The notes under the pieces are model-generated. The model was not told where the DNA came from. It searched no databases and worked only from the letters and a program-made list of their open reading frames with translations. DNA of 64,000 nucleotides from Diadema setosum. Taxonomy: Eukaryota > Echinodermata > Echinoidea > Diadematoida > Diadematidae. Shown in pieces: positions 1 through 11,100 of the stretch; the stretch's first letter is position 1; each line of letters starts with the position of its first letter. Location: the NCBI GenBank assembly GCA_033980235.1, contig CM067070.1, forward strand, positions 28,406,127-28,470,126. The letters are read 5' to 3'. Position numbers and translations under genes: made by a program.

Positions 1-189
1 AATGAGGTAAAAATTGTATGATTTTCATATAAAGATTTACTTTATTTTGGTGAAGAAGGGACTACAATTTTGCGCAGGCTAGCATAGGTTAACCACCATT
101 GCGGGGTACGCTACCTGCCTAGCTGCTAATGCACTGGGACGGCAGCTTGGACGGCAGCTACAAGTATATACATGTACATTAACATTGTG

Positions 190-264
190 TCTCCCATATC
201 CGGCGAATTCGCTTATCCGGATGAGCGCCGGTCCTGACATGGCCGGATAATCAAGGTCGAACTG
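190..264. mobile_element. end of a pogo/Tigger-like element
   Basis: Reading the minus strand from 264, TA is followed by CAGTTCGACCTTGATTATCC and further TATCCGG-like words. This is the standard look of a Tigger-class terminal inverted repeat. The other end is not found in the window. Confidence 0.45.
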
Positions 265-265
265 T

Positions 266-848
266 ACTTTATTTCTCATGGAGGTTTAGTTGACGTTAGG
301 GGGGTGGGCAGGGGAGGAGAATCGTGCATTATTTTTTTTATTTTTTTTTAAATTAATTAATTAATTCATTCATTTTTTTTCTTTGTGCCAGATATGGATT
401 TAAAAATTCTACCTGTAGGAATGCACACTCCCTCATATACATGTATGTGAATGGCAAAAGCTTTTGTCAACTAACAGATCTCTTTGCTGACTTTTCAGCA
501 GCAACAGTATCTAAAGCATGGATACTATTAAAATTGTGTGTGTATGTGTGTGTGCGTGTGTGTGTGTGTGGGTGTGTGTGTATGCCTGTGGGTTTTAAGT
601 GCAAGTATGATTGGCAACAGGTGTTGCAAGAAAGTGGAGTTGCAATCAATTGCAAATATCTATTGCAAATTTGCAATCAATTGCAGGATTTGCAATAGAT
701 TTTGGGGAGTTGCAATAAATTGCAACCTTCTTGCAAAACCCCCTCAGCATAACATACATAAACATCATGTCCTGCGCATATACACTGTACATTTATCTTC
801 ATTCTATTGTTGCCATACATACCATGTACAACATATAAAACATGTATA
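266..848. other. intergenic, no gene seen; TG microsatellite and TTGCAA cluster
   Basis: AT-rich sequence holding a (TG)n run at about 534-582, followed at 625-740 by nine copies of TTGCAA. No splice-framed coding exon is visible. Confidence 0.6.
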
Positions 849-991
849 CAATGGACTCCCTTTATAATGAAGTCCTCGGAACCAGCAGTTTTCTTTCATT
901 ATACTGAAATTTCTTTACAACCGAACAAATTGCTATTTCTTTATAACCAGAATTCCGTTATAACCATGTTTGTTATAATGGGAGTGCACTG
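849..991. mobile_element. pogo-like MITE, TTATAACGAA family, copy 1
   Basis: Bounded by TA on both sides. The ends are CAATGGACTCCC and the inverse of CAGTGCACTCCC. The interior carries the TTATAA and GAAGTCCTCGG words shared with copies 2 and 3. 143 bp, internally shortened relative to them. Confidence 0.8.
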
Positions 992-1541
992 TATTATGGA
1001 AGCAGTCAACTTAAGGTTCGCGCCAGTGCAACAAACTGACCAGCCAACCACCAACATTCACCCCTTTCAAACTTCATCTGATTTTGAGGACAGAACATCA
1101 CCAAATGAGTAAAATGCATGACTATGGCACTTATTAAACAAAATAATGTTGCCTCTTCAGGCGTAATACATAACTTGAAATTTTAACGGGCGTATAGTTA
1201 TCCAAAGTGATTATATTTTCCCTGCAGGCACAGCATTACAAGGGAAAATTAATTAGTCATGAGCGGAAAATATAACTGAACTACGAAGGGGACTGTTGAG
1301 TGTTATCTTCCCATGAGACATGAGGCAATATTTATTTTATGTTACCGTCTATATAAATTCACCTCACTTTATTCTAGCCTCGGCAGCTGGTAAAATTCTG
1401 GATGTGATGGACACTGCTTGCAATACAAAGATTTTAATCCACACTGCACTGATTACATTACGACCAATCATCTACCAGCATTTATGCACATCATCTACAT
1501 TGTCTCAAGCACCCTCAAGCAGGTAGGAAAAAACATATATA

Positions 1542-1726
1542 CAGTGGACTCCCATTATAACAAAGTCCTCGGGACCAGCAGTTTTCTTTCGCGATATTGA
1601 AATTTCGAAATAAGCAAAGAAATAACGAACAAAAATCATAGAGCAGATAATGTCGAGGTCTAAATTTTTACTTCCTTGTAACTGGGATTTCGTTATAACC
1701 GTGATCGTTATAATGGGACTGCACTG
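1542..1726. mobile_element. pogo-like MITE, TTATAACGAA family, copy 2
   Basis: TA target duplication. Left end CAGTGGACTCCCATTATAAC, right end the inverse of CAGTGCAGTCCC. 185 bp. No transposase. Confidence 0.85.
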
Positions 1727-2309
1727 TACTGCATTCATCCAGCTCTCAAAGATTCCTGACCAGCTCACATTCAATACACGACAACACCAGAGTACAGTGA
1801 ATTATAGCACAAAAAACTTTGTTGTCAGTCAATAAAATATTTATTAACTATGAATTGGATCATATAACATACATCATATGTTATTATGTCATATAACATC
1901 TACACAGCAAGACTTTCCCAAATTTACAATATCAAAGGTTTCTTCCATGAAGATAGTGAGGGGAATCCTGGAAGTGCAAATTAATTTGCACAGGTGGGAG
2001 GAAAAATTTCAAAAATGAAAAGAAAAGAAGTCTAAATGCCATGTCATCACTCTATACCAATTGTATTTAACAATTTTTCTTTCTTGCAGGCAATCAAGGA
2101 AGTGATATCCGCATGAACCCCTCCTTGGGTATGGTTCAGGTTGGCTTTCAATTTTCTGATTGTAGGCAATGCCAAATGACCGATATATCTGGCAAAAGGA
2201 CAGTAATGGTGTTGTTATGAAAGAGATTGATATTGCGGTGTTGTAGTCTTCACAGCCTGTGGGCGGTGATGAGTCCCCCTAGCTTGTTCATCTGTACACG
2301 GTAGCAGTT
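1727..2309. other. presumed ATP5PF 3' UTR and flank
   Basis: No further coding exon is seen. The stretch from 2309 down to about 1820 is the likely 3' UTR of ATP5PF. Confidence 0.4.
1840..1845 (-). terminator. candidate poly(A) signal of ATP5PF
   Basis: AATAAA on the minus strand, about 465 nt beyond the ATP5PF stop codon. It is the first canonical signal I noticed in the right direction. It is AT-rich sequence, so chance occurrence is possible. Confidence 0.35.
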
Positions 2310-2341
2310 TCATTTCTTCTCTTCCACTGAGAAGTCGATTT
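2310..2341 (-). CDS. ATP5PF: ATP5PF coding exon 3 (C-terminus and stop)
   Basis: This 32-nt coding piece follows the acceptor ccacctccacag. In phase 1 it reads E-IDFSVEEKK and then TGA at 2312-2310. The end matches human FEVIEK in position. It is far too short to stand out as an ORF. The 3' UTR probably runs on toward 1820. Confidence 0.85.
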
Positions 2342-4082
2342 CTGTGGAGGTGGAAAAAGCAAAAACAAGTCATTACCATACGTTTTTCTTTTTCCCCACA
2401 CATTGAAAAAAACAAAACAAAACAAAACAAAAATCATCCAGGTCATACATGGACAGAGCCAACTAAAAGAAAGTGAAGCATGCACTTGAGTTGGAAAATT
2501 GTACCATTTTAGAATACCAGTACTACTGGTAAGTATTCTTTCTGACAGCAAAAGCTTGGCCAAGCCTTGCTTAATATAGCATGAAGTATCGCCTGCTACT
2601 TGGATTCCAAGCATAGCTAATACAGTGCACTCCACATGAAATGAACATGGTTACAACGAACATCTGGTTTAATAAATGAAGTATAAATTCAGGTCCCAGC
2701 GTTATCTGCTCTATGTTTGTCATTCTTTATATGTTCAGGTACAACAACATTTCAATATTATATATACAAAAGAAAATTATTGGTTCCTCTGGAGTCTGGA
2801 CTTCCTTTTTAATGGGAAGATGTAGATTAAAACAGCTGACAACAGCATACTTGCAGGAAAAAAAAAAAATCATGATTTCACAATTACTCAATTGGCTTTT
2901 GCCAATTATCAGTACTCACTGACACTTTGCCGACTCAAAAAGTAATTCTACAATTTGCCAACGGACCAATGAAGTACTTAATCATTGTTTCCTGGAAATT
3001 AATTTTGGCTATTGACACAAAGTAATTGTCATTCTCATACAAGAACAAATCTTATTACTGAATCACGACAGCATAGAATTTGGACACATCACAGAAACCC
3101 CAAACAAACAAAACACAAACGCCCAGCTAGGTTTTCCCCTTCAGAGCTTGGCCTAAACTGGTGACATTAGTTTAGTACAGTGCACTCCCGTTATAACGAA
3201 CACGGTTATAACGAAATTCTGGTTATAACGAAGTAAAAATTCGGGCTGTAACGTTATCCAGTTAGTGTATTTTTATTGTTTATTCGTTCGGTTATAACGA
3301 AATTTTGATATAACGAAAGAAAACTGCTGATCCCGAGGACTTCTTTATAACGGGAGTCCACTGTAAGGCACTCAGTGGTCTCACCTTTAAATTGAAATGT
3401 GGGAAATGCTGTCATGTCTCCTCCTCCAAACATCTTGGCAAGCTTGGACTGTTCTGCTGCCATGTCCTTCTCAATCTCTGGGTTTGAGTCCACCAGTTTG
3501 CCCCCAGCAGCCCTACAGAGAAGGGGGAGGGGGGAGGGAAGAGTGTAGTTTGAATGCACTGTGATTTTCCTTTTTCCTTTTTTTTTTTAAAGTGTGATCT
3601 AAACATTACTGTATTTTATCAGTACTTTTTAAAGGTAGGCATATGGGTTTAATGACAATCAAAATATCCACTTAATTGGCTACCTACTTCTGGTGTGTGT
3701 TTTTTTTCATGACCACTTGTATACGTATGTATTTCCTTTTGCAGTTTTAATAATATAGACACATTCAATGTCATTAGATATATTTTTTTTTTTGTAAAAT
3801 GCCACAAAATGTTTTCTCACTTCACACAGATGACTGGTTTGTACATTACATGAAAAATTCCACCTTCTCAAACAAAAGTGATAACAGCCTGCCCAGTCGG
3901 TCATGCTCTTACTTCTTCTTGTTGCCATATTCCCTGATCTTGTCTACAAACAACTTCTGCACGGGATCTGATGGTGCTTTAGCCTTTGCGAGGAGGACGG
4001 AGCTTGCGCCAAGGTTCCGCCTGACGATGACAGTCAGCGCTGGCCTGGCCTGGGGCCCTAGTCTTAGCACCTGCTGAAGCAT
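2310..4082 (-). CDS. ATP5PF: ATP synthase coupling factor 6 (subunit F6), mitochondrial; join 3913-4082, 3385-3512, 2310-2341 (complement)
   Basis: The product is the F6 subunit of the peripheral stalk of mitochondrial F1Fo-ATP synthase, which helps hold the F1 head to the membrane part. The three exons give 109 residues, against 108 in human. Residues 1 to about 32 are basic and hydrophobic (RRNLG near the end), as expected of a mitochondrial presequence. The block DPVQKLFVDKIREY (residues 39-52) and MFGGGDMTAFPTF are the family signature (human DPIQKLFVDKIREY and MFGNADMNTFPTF). The C-terminus is FKEIDFSVEEKK. The start is the first ATG after a good acceptor at 4095, so an untranslated first exon should lie upstream. 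Intron phases are 2 then 1. A pogo-like MITE sits in intron 2, ending 22 bp from the exon 2 donor. The recognition is from protein similarity recalled from the family. Confidence 0.95.
2623..2815. mobile_element. degraded pogo-like MITE, copy 4, in ATP5PF intron 2
   Basis: Starts TA-CAGTGCACTCCACATGAAAT and keeps the order of family words (GGTTACAACGAA, GCGTTATCTGCTCTATG, GGTTCCTCTGGAGTCTGGACT). The right end is too decayed to place exactly. Confidence 0.55.
3178..3363. mobile_element. pogo-like MITE, copy 3, in ATP5PF intron 2
   Basis: TA-flanked, 186 bp. Left end CAGTGCACTCCCGTTATAAC, right end the inverse of CAGTGGACTCCCGTTATAAA. It keeps the cleanest GGTTATAACGAA words of the four, so it may be the youngest. 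It ends only 22 bp from the exon 2 donor. Confidence 0.88.
3385..3512 (-). CDS. ATP5PF: ATP5PF coding exon 2
   Basis: The acceptor ttctctgtag ends at 3513. The exon encodes AAGGKLVDSNPEIEKDMAAE and then the conserved MFGGGDMTAFPTFQFK. The donor AAAG|GTGAG at 3384 leaves phase 1. Confidence 0.93.
3913..4082 (-). CDS. ATP5PF: ATP5PF coding exon 1
   Basis: ATG at 4082-4080 begins MLQQVLRLGP. The acceptor ctctctgcag precedes 4094, leaving 12 nt of 5' UTR in this exon. It encodes the presequence and the DPVQKLFVDKIREY helix, and ends in phase 2 at the donor AAGAA|GTAAGA. Confidence 0.93.
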
Positions 4083-4094
4083 GCTGGCTGTAAT

Positions 4095-5554
4095 CTGCAG
4101 AGAGTACAGGAACATCAGAATGATTCAGATGTAACATGCAAACATGTACAGTAACGACACATTGAGTCAGTTACAATTGTACATTGTAGATTGTAGATGG
4201 TCCATAGAGCAACCACAACAGAGAATGACACGGTGATGAAGTTTCTCCATCTGGCCATGCTGTATAACTGTATGTACACATAACACTTATGCCTGCCACA
4301 TTCTACCCCCCTTTTTTTTTACTGTGTAGAAACTGTTGGAGAGTGTACTTACTCCAAAGCTACCAAGTCTCACGCATTGTGAATGAGACTCAAGCATTTA
4401 ATAGGGTCTGTCTCACGATCTCACGCATGGCACCCATTTTTCGCATGCATCGAGAGCATAGCTTAAAGGATTAAAGTGAGAGTTGCAATTGAAGTCATAT
4501 TTCCCTTTTGTCTTTCAAAATAAGTAAAAAATAATCACTTAAGTATGCACCATCTTGCACCATTAAGATCTGAAAATTGAAAAAGCTCCCTATCGTGGTA
4601 GGGCGGACACCCCCCTCCCACACCCTCCCCTCGTTCAGTCGCTTCGCTCCCTCGCTCATGCACATGCGCCCGCGCCGAGATGCTGAGTCATGAAAATTTC
4701 ACTCAGATTTTTTTTTTTTTAACTTGGCATAATATACATTGTATGGTACTCCCAAACATGTATTTGTGATCAGCTCTCATGAGCAACACAACATGTATAC
4801 TTTGACTTTGCTGATAAAATGATACAAAAGGTTGATAAAACATGGCCAGTTCCTGAAATCACTGATGCCAGTGATCTTTGAATTTAAGACAAAATGATGC
4901 CGAGCTAACATCTCCTCGTGGCATCTTCCTATACCTAGAGCTTGATCAAATTAACAACACTGTACAATATGAAGACAATACTCAATTCGACTTGTTTTAC
5001 TTCATATCACTGGATCATATCAAAATCGACTTCTTTAAATTCTAATAAAAAAAAGAGAATGCTATGGACACAATCCTTCATCCTGTGTCCATGTAGATAC
5101 AGCATCTTGAATTCCGCGACAACAAAGAGCACCAAAAGTGCAAGAGGAATGATAAAAATGTCAGTTAATTATGGACATTTAAACACAAAATTGCTTTTCA
5201 AGAAGTGCCCATATCAATGTTTCCCACCTAATCTACATGTAGCTTTTAGAAGGGTGACCAGATTCATTCGCTGCCCCCTGGGGTAGATTCTACATTCCAA
5301 AATCACAAATACTGGTGTATAAATATACAACACTGGTCCAATATTTGATTCCAATGCTTTTTCTGTGATTTTGGTACAGTTTGGTTGTGTGGAATTCGAG
5401 ATAGATTACTCTAGATACTACTCTCTAGTACTACTCTCCTCATAACCCAATGGGGTTTTATTGTTCAGTTGAAAATGTGGGAGAACCCCGACAAAAAAAA
5501 AGAAGACGACACAACTACCAGCCCAATTGATACATTCAGCTCGTCAACATATAA
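4095..5554. other. upstream of ATP5PF coding region; no exon placed
   Basis: Expected to contain the untranslated first exon of ATP5PF, which I could not place. A GC-rich patch at 4600-4680 (cgcttcgctccctcgctc) is a relative of the gagcgagcgg repeat at 31-33.6 kb. Confidence 0.4.
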
Positions 5555-5638
5555 ATCCGTTAGCCAATCACAAGTGAGGTAGATTTCTACGTGTTTTATT
5601 AAAACATGTACCTCCTATACGTGATTGGCTAACAGATT
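5555..5638. repeat. small CCAAT-containing hairpin
   Basis: The arms GTTAGCCAATCAC and GTGATTGGCTAAC are inverted around an AT-rich loop. This gives two CCAAT words facing each other, just upstream of an AAAATGGCGAC word at 5641 that resembles a YY1 site. It may be a small MITE or promoter DNA. Confidence 0.5.
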
Positions 5639-5783
5639 CAAAATGGCGACTTGCAGCTAGGGACTAGTGATGTTGCAATCTGGAAACAAATTTCTGTGAT
5701 CTAAACCTACTGTAGTTACTTTTTTTGAATGCACAATGTGAGAAAGTTACCCCAAGCATTGCTGCATGATGTGTCATGTCATG

Positions 5784-5990
5784 TCAAACTTGTTTGAATG
5801 TTAAAAAGCTGTATGAAATTGGGTTTGTGGTAACGTTTGGTCTGTGCTCAACCACTGGCAGCGCATCCCTACAGGAGCTAGTATAATAGCCTTCAGTCTG
5901 TATAGGAAGGGATTCGTGAAGCCAGACGCAGTCTCCACGGAACATATCCCCAATGACCAGATTTTTAGATCTTTCGGTCAAGGGAGCGCC
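5784..5990 (-). CDS. uncharacterised gene, terminal coding exon 4
   Basis: 69 codons including the stop, opening right after a strong acceptor (tttgtttctgtttaatcag). It begins GAPLTERSKNLVIGDMFRGD and ends PISYSFLTFKQV and TGA. This is the most convincingly coding piece of the gene. Confidence 0.72.
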   Translation of the reverse strand, partial: GAPLTERSKNLVIGDMFRGDCVWLHESLPIQTEGYYTSSCRDALPVVEHRPNVTTNPISYSFLTFKQV

Positions 5991-7516
5991 CTGATTAAAC
6001 AGAAACAAACATAAAATAAAACACCTCTAAAATAGTTCGCCAGTGACAGCCAGCAAAAGGCAAGATTTGTCATGCAGCGTGTTTCTGTGGCCACACACAG
6101 CTTGTTCCCCATGGCCATAGGCAGGACCTAAAGTACATGTGATGTATTATGTAAGTTAGCCTGACCAGACGCCGTGCGCTAGCACGCCGTTTGACGGTCT
6201 GTGATACACCAATCTACTAAACCCCTCAAACACGGCCACACAATACCAGAACTGTTGAAAATTTCTATATTCCTTTCACAAATTTTACGAATCACTCACA
6301 TGAATTGAGATGCTTGGACTATGTCCATGGCATATCAGACCATAGCGAGCCCTTATGCAACATACACTGAGCAAAAAGTCCAATCTTAACCCGGAATGCT
6401 TTGGTCATCGCTGGGCGATTCAAAATAAATCCTTCCTAGCTGTGAACGATGCAAATTGCGCAGCTAGCATTTATATGCCCACATGGTTGACAGTGCCCCC
6501 TTTGCCCATCATTTTGCAGTGCTGCGGCGACATTTCGAATCATTTCTGCAATTTCTACGATTTCTGCGGCGTACAGGATTAAAAAGGTGTCATTTTTGGT
6601 AAGTTGTGAAATATGTACACATGTATGTCAATATCGATAGCTAAATAGATAACGTTTTCATTTTACGTCGTCTGAGTAACAAAATATGGTGCAGTAAATT
6701 CAAAATAGAATCAGCGCCCCGGAATTATAAGAATAGATTACGTAGTGTCCACTCGGTACAGCCCTGTCGCGACTTACACGTAGACGTACAACTACAAGCC
6801 TACAGTTTACCCTTGTGTACAGCAACAGGGCTGTGTATAGATAGCTCCAGAGTGTAGTTTACATGTAAGTGTGTGTGGATATGTTTCGTAAACACGAGTG
6901 TGGCTGTATCCCACGACTCGCGCCATGACTCTACGTAACCTCACTCGATCGTGTGGCTGGCCTGGATGTTCTACGCGTGTGGTTGTATACACTCACTACT
7001 AGTAACTTACACTGCCTTGTCCGTCATGCTGGTGTGCTTGTGTGGGGAAATAGGCATAACGTTACTGAATTGTAATTTACAGATTTAAGTGTAACAGTTA
7101 GCTGGCTGGTGCTACTGAATGAAACTCACACCTGAACTGGTGCTATTGTTGGCCGAAATTTCAACCTCTGACTCGAGCCAAGAAAAATAAAAAAAACGTC
7201 AGTGAAGTAATACGATGCATTAAATCCCTCCTTTCGTACCTGCATATCATTGCGGCCACCAAATAAATGTCCACGATCACTGCATGATGCATGCGTTACT
7301 TCTCCTAGTTCTACTGTGTGTTTCGTCCTCGGCCGTTTTAGCCGGTTTTGCGCGAAAAATACATGTAGATATCAATCGTAAAATACATGTATAGTTTCAT
7401 GTACAAATGTTTATAAAATATACAAGGAGTACCGTGTGAAGAATAATGATTATTTGTGAAAAAGACACAAATTCACCTGAATTTTCCCTGAAGCCAAACA
7501 GATCACCTCGTCGCAT
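5784..7516 (-). CDS. uncharacterised small protein, four exons; join 7477-7516, 7240-7313, 7132-7167, 5784-5990 (complement)
   Basis: Four minus-strand exons join in frame into at least 118 residues starting MRRGDLFGFRENSVELGEV and ending NPISYSFLTFKQV. Intron phases are 1, 0 and 0, and every boundary is GT/AG. The reading frame stays open 5' of this ATG for another 50 codons (to about 7670) with coding-like composition but no further ATG, so an upstream exon may add residues. I see no signal peptide, transmembrane helix or known domain, and I do not recognise the family. The basic-hydrophobic mix with many prolines and aromatic residues would fit a small structural protein, but that is only a guess. 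It lies head-to-tail upstream of ATP5PF, whose untranslated first exon is probably in the 4.1-5.7 kb gap. Confidence 0.7.
7132..7167 (-). CDS. uncharacterised gene, micro-exon 3
   Basis: 36 nt, exactly 12 codons (RLKFRPTIAPVQ), phase 0 on both sides. It follows a run of eight T and a pyrimidine-rich stretch ending gagtcag, and precedes the donor TCAG|GTGTGAG. Confidence 0.65.
7240..7313 (-). CDS. uncharacterised gene, exon 2
   Basis: 74 nt, phase 1 in and phase 0 out: V-ELGEVTHASCSDRGHLFGG-RNDMQ. The donor GCAG|GTACGA is good. The acceptor (acacacag) has a poor pyrimidine tract, so the 5' boundary is the weakest of this gene. Confidence 0.62.
7477..7516 (-). CDS. uncharacterised gene, exon 1 (5' end uncertain, perhaps to about 7640)
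   Basis: Encodes MRRGDLFGFRENS plus one base. The donor TCAG|GTGAAT is strong. Upstream in the same frame lies a 50-codon open stretch (KEEGRKVYRAAVPLETAPPT and so on) back to a stop near 7673. A possible acceptor, ctgctatactatag, ends at about 7641, so this could be an internal exon. Confidence 0.6.
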
Positions 7517-8486
7517 CACTGCATCGGGTTGTACCGTCGGCTGCTTTGATTTCACCGTTGGTGGCGCAGTCTCTAAGGGGACGGCCGCACGGTACACTTT
7601 TCTGCCTTCTTCTTTCGCAGGATGCACAACACATGCACTATAGTATAGCAGTATCACAAGATACCTGTGAGATCACCCTCACACAGAGTGTCTTATAGAT
7701 CTACTTTGTTTTGTTTTATTATTTTTTATTCATTTATTTAGGCCTATTTATTACCTTGAATTACCAAGAAATGCAACACCTCCATCTTCACGTACACTGT
7801 GGATGGATTGCAAGTACGGCAGGGTTTAGGGGGCTTCGAAGGATGTCACACCGTCACATAAAATGTGCCCCCGTAAGCTATATTCCGTCGCTGTGTGTTT
7901 TTTTTTTTAACTATATGTTTAGTTACCTAGAAATTTCTTTCTACATTTTCTATAAACGCGACTCTTATACTTTTTTCTTTTAAAAGGACAAGTTCACCTT
8001 CATAGACATGTGGGTTGAGTGAATGCAGCAATATTAGTGGAACACATCAGTGAGAGTTTTAGGAAAATTGGACAACCCGGCCGTTCAAAAGTAATGAATT
8101 TTTCACGTTTCTGCTCACTCAGGGCTGGATGAGAAGACTACTATAGACCATGTGTACAACGATACAAAGTTAGAATATAGAAAATTGAACATATTTTCAT
8201 TTTTCTCGCATAACAAAAGAACACTTGACTTCTCTCTTTCAGAAGGCAGGGGGAATAATACTCCTAACATATGACAGCAACAAGTCAAAGAAATGAAGAC
8301 CTGAATATAAAAACGACCCAAGTCCAATTTTTGGCCAAATTCAGTTTGACATGGGAAATTGTAGCTTATGCATGGACTCATCTTGTGTATAAATGATAAA
8401 TCCTAATTACCCCCGGAAGTGTCTGAAATGAATGAGTTAAATCTTATATTAATGTAAGAATGAAGGACTTGGGTCATTCTTACATT

Positions 8487-8765
8487 CAGTGCCGTATATT
8501 AAGAGAGTCTGGCCAACAGAACTGCTAATTTGGACGCCATGTCGTTCCCGCGCGTATTACGCGTCACAGGATTAGCGTGTACGCTCAGACGTAACAAAAT
8601 AACTAAGCCAAATAAGGGGCAGTTAACAATGGGCATTGCGTATGAGCGCACTTCAGTAACGACATGGCGCCTGTAGATCACGGGACCAGCTTTTGACCAA
8701 TCACAAGCTTCAAAACACGTAAGCCAAAAACCGAGTTGGCCAGACTCTCTTAATATACGGCACTG
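8487..8765. mobile_element. hAT-like nonautonomous element, short copy
   Basis: 279 bp with perfect inverted ends CAGTGCCGTATATTAAGAGA (extending to about 30 bp). It is flanked on each side by the 8-bp duplication CTTACATT (8479-8486 and 8766-8773). The 8-bp duplication and CAGTG end fit the hAT superfamily. Confidence 0.85.
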
Positions 8766-9735
8766 CTTACATTCAGTGCCGTATATTAAGAGAGTCTGGC
8801 CAACTCATAAATTGGACGCCATGTCGTTACCCAGCGTACAGTGCGCTTAAGGTTTTAGCGTGTGCGCTTGGGGGTTAGCGTTACGCGCAGGCGTCCCAAA
8901 GGCGTAAGGCACTGTGTTGCTTGACTTTTTTTTTTTCATAGAGAGAGAGAGAAAGGGTGTAGGTTGGGGGAGGGACATTCTTTCATTCCATCCATGTTGT
9001 ACAAAGCCAACAATCGTCAATCATTTTTACACTTTCAAATAGATCATTGTAGACACTGAGCACCCAGGTATCAATAGGGAAGCTGTCTAAAGGACATAAT
9101 TCTTGAATATAAATATGATATATATTTTTTTTTTTTTGCTGTAAAAATAAAAGAAGAATTCAGAGTATGCCGTGTCATACACTTTCCTAGACTGTATTCT
9201 ACATTGTATTCAGCAAGCTGTCCAGGGAACAAGAATATTGCACAACAAAATGATAAATAAATTTACAATTCTAGCAGTGCACAGGCAATAGACGAATTCC
9301 ACAGTTATTACTGCTTTGCACGTAAATAACCATCAATTACCATCCTATTTAGTACCATATAGTTATGTATTTAGTACCATATAGTTATGTATGAAACAGA
9401 CATGAAGGCCTACTAGTATGTAATCCAAAAGAAATACGCCTATGTACAATGTACAACATGAAACGTCATCGGCAAGTGCCTATTAAGGTATATGTAACTA
9501 ATGATCTCAAATTGTTTAGAAATAGTTTTTAAAAAGACCTGTAATTGAACGAAAGCACAAATACCTGGATAAGATATTATGATGATGAGGCATATCCTCA
9601 GTGACATCCGTACCAAATATAAACTATACGATCAGGACCATTTAATATATAGATATGAAATAAGTTAAAAAACAAATAAAATCGTCCAAATGGCTACCGG
9701 CATATACCTCAGCCATAAATTGTTCTCTTAGCAGG

Positions 9736-9804
9736 TGTACAGTAACCCCCCCCCCCCCCCCCAAAAAAAAAAAAAATAAATAAAAAATAAAATAAATAAA
9801 ATAA

Positions 9805-9850
<46 letters not shown>

Positions 9851-9860
9851 TAAAAAATAA
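9736..9860. repeat. C/A homopolymers and (AAT)n microsatellite
   Basis: A run of C, then A, then AATAAAA words, then about 17 AAT units. The proteins it encodes on paper are all Ile/Leu/Phe runs and are not real. Confidence 0.95.
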
Positions 9861-10229
9861 TAAAATAAAAAAACGCATTGATAACACCCAATAGGATTAA
9901 ACTGTGTAAATGCTACTTCAGAGTGTTAAAATACAATATCTTGGCTCTCAATTTAGTAAAGCGGTCACAGAGAAAAGTGGATTGTTGTAAAGCATGACAT
10001 GAGTCTGATTCTTCCACTTCGACGATGCTCTTGTGTGAGAATACAATAGACAGAACTTGGAGGGAAGAGATTTCTGACATCCTCTACAAAACCCCTAATT
10101 TCTCTTTGACCACTGAAGAAAATCGAATGGGGTTTTCTGTAAATAATGTGGGCAATGAGTTATAGTTTCATAACCTGAATTTCAGATTGATTGACTATTT
10201 TTAATGCGGAGAGTCCCGTTGTAATTTTT

Positions 10230-11100
10230 TTTTTTTTTTTTTTGGGGGGGGGGTACATACGGAAGAGTACGTCTTGACAACCTTACACGTCAGTTTCATA
10301 TACATTGTAATTGACAGAAAAAAAAATGGCATGTTTGTCATAACATATAATACGTCGAGTGTTTACTTTCCTTGAACTATGTGTGAATGGATTACTTTTA
10401 TTGTTTAAGAGAGCAAGTATTAAGGAATTTGAGCTTTTTTTGACTCGTCAGTTGACCTATCTATACTTCATGGCAATACCTTGAGTGGTTATTTTAGAAA
10501 TATGCAGAAAATCTTGTCATTTTACTATTTTCCCTTGACCATTGACCATCATGGCCAAAATCTTCCCCTATACGTACGCGTAACTGTGTAGTAATGATGG
10601 CATGCAAATACCGTGTTTGGTTTTAAGTTTTTGCATTGGGTAATCTCCAAGGTACGGAGGAACTGGGTGATAATATTTTAACAATAGATACTAGAATTTT
10701 AACATTTTACCTGACATTGATCCTTGACCTTTGGTCCCCTCCCATGACCCACCCCCACCCCTACTCCCCCCCCCCCCCCCCCATAAATGAATAAATGAAT
10801 AAATAAATCACAAGAGAATAGTCACCGCAGTAAGTTTTGTCTGGAAATACATGTACTCACCTTCAAAAATTGCATGTAGATATGTGGGAAATAGTAATAT
10901 TGTTTTAAGAATTTAACCATTACGTACATGATTTTGACCTTTCACTTTGAGCGTGTTTACACAAAAGTTTATAAGCTAAAGACAAAACTTCGTCCATTGA
11001 CACATGCATCTTATGTCAAACAGTTTCATTACAAACGGTGTCCAAAAAATGATTACGGAATGAAGGACAGACAGAAGGACGGACGGACGACCAAAACAAA
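10230..11100 (-). repeat. worn copy of the TGACCTTTGACC / GGACGGACGG repeat
   Basis: Keeps the order seen in better copies: GTCATAACATATAATACGTCGAG, several TTGACC(TT) words, CAGTTTCAT, and a 3' GGACAGACAGAAGGACGGAC tract near 11075. It lies inside the 2.9-kb hAT-like element. Confidence 0.5.

Noticed and set aside
2288..2635. 115-codon minus-strand frame over the last ATP5PF exon
   Set aside because: It reads through the intron in a different frame from the exon; the spliced frame gives the correct ATP5PF C-terminus.
7621..7700. strong-looking plus-strand acceptor cttcttctttcgcag
   Set aside because: No open frame with a donor follows on the plus strand, and the same bases are better explained as minus-strand coding DNA of the small gene.
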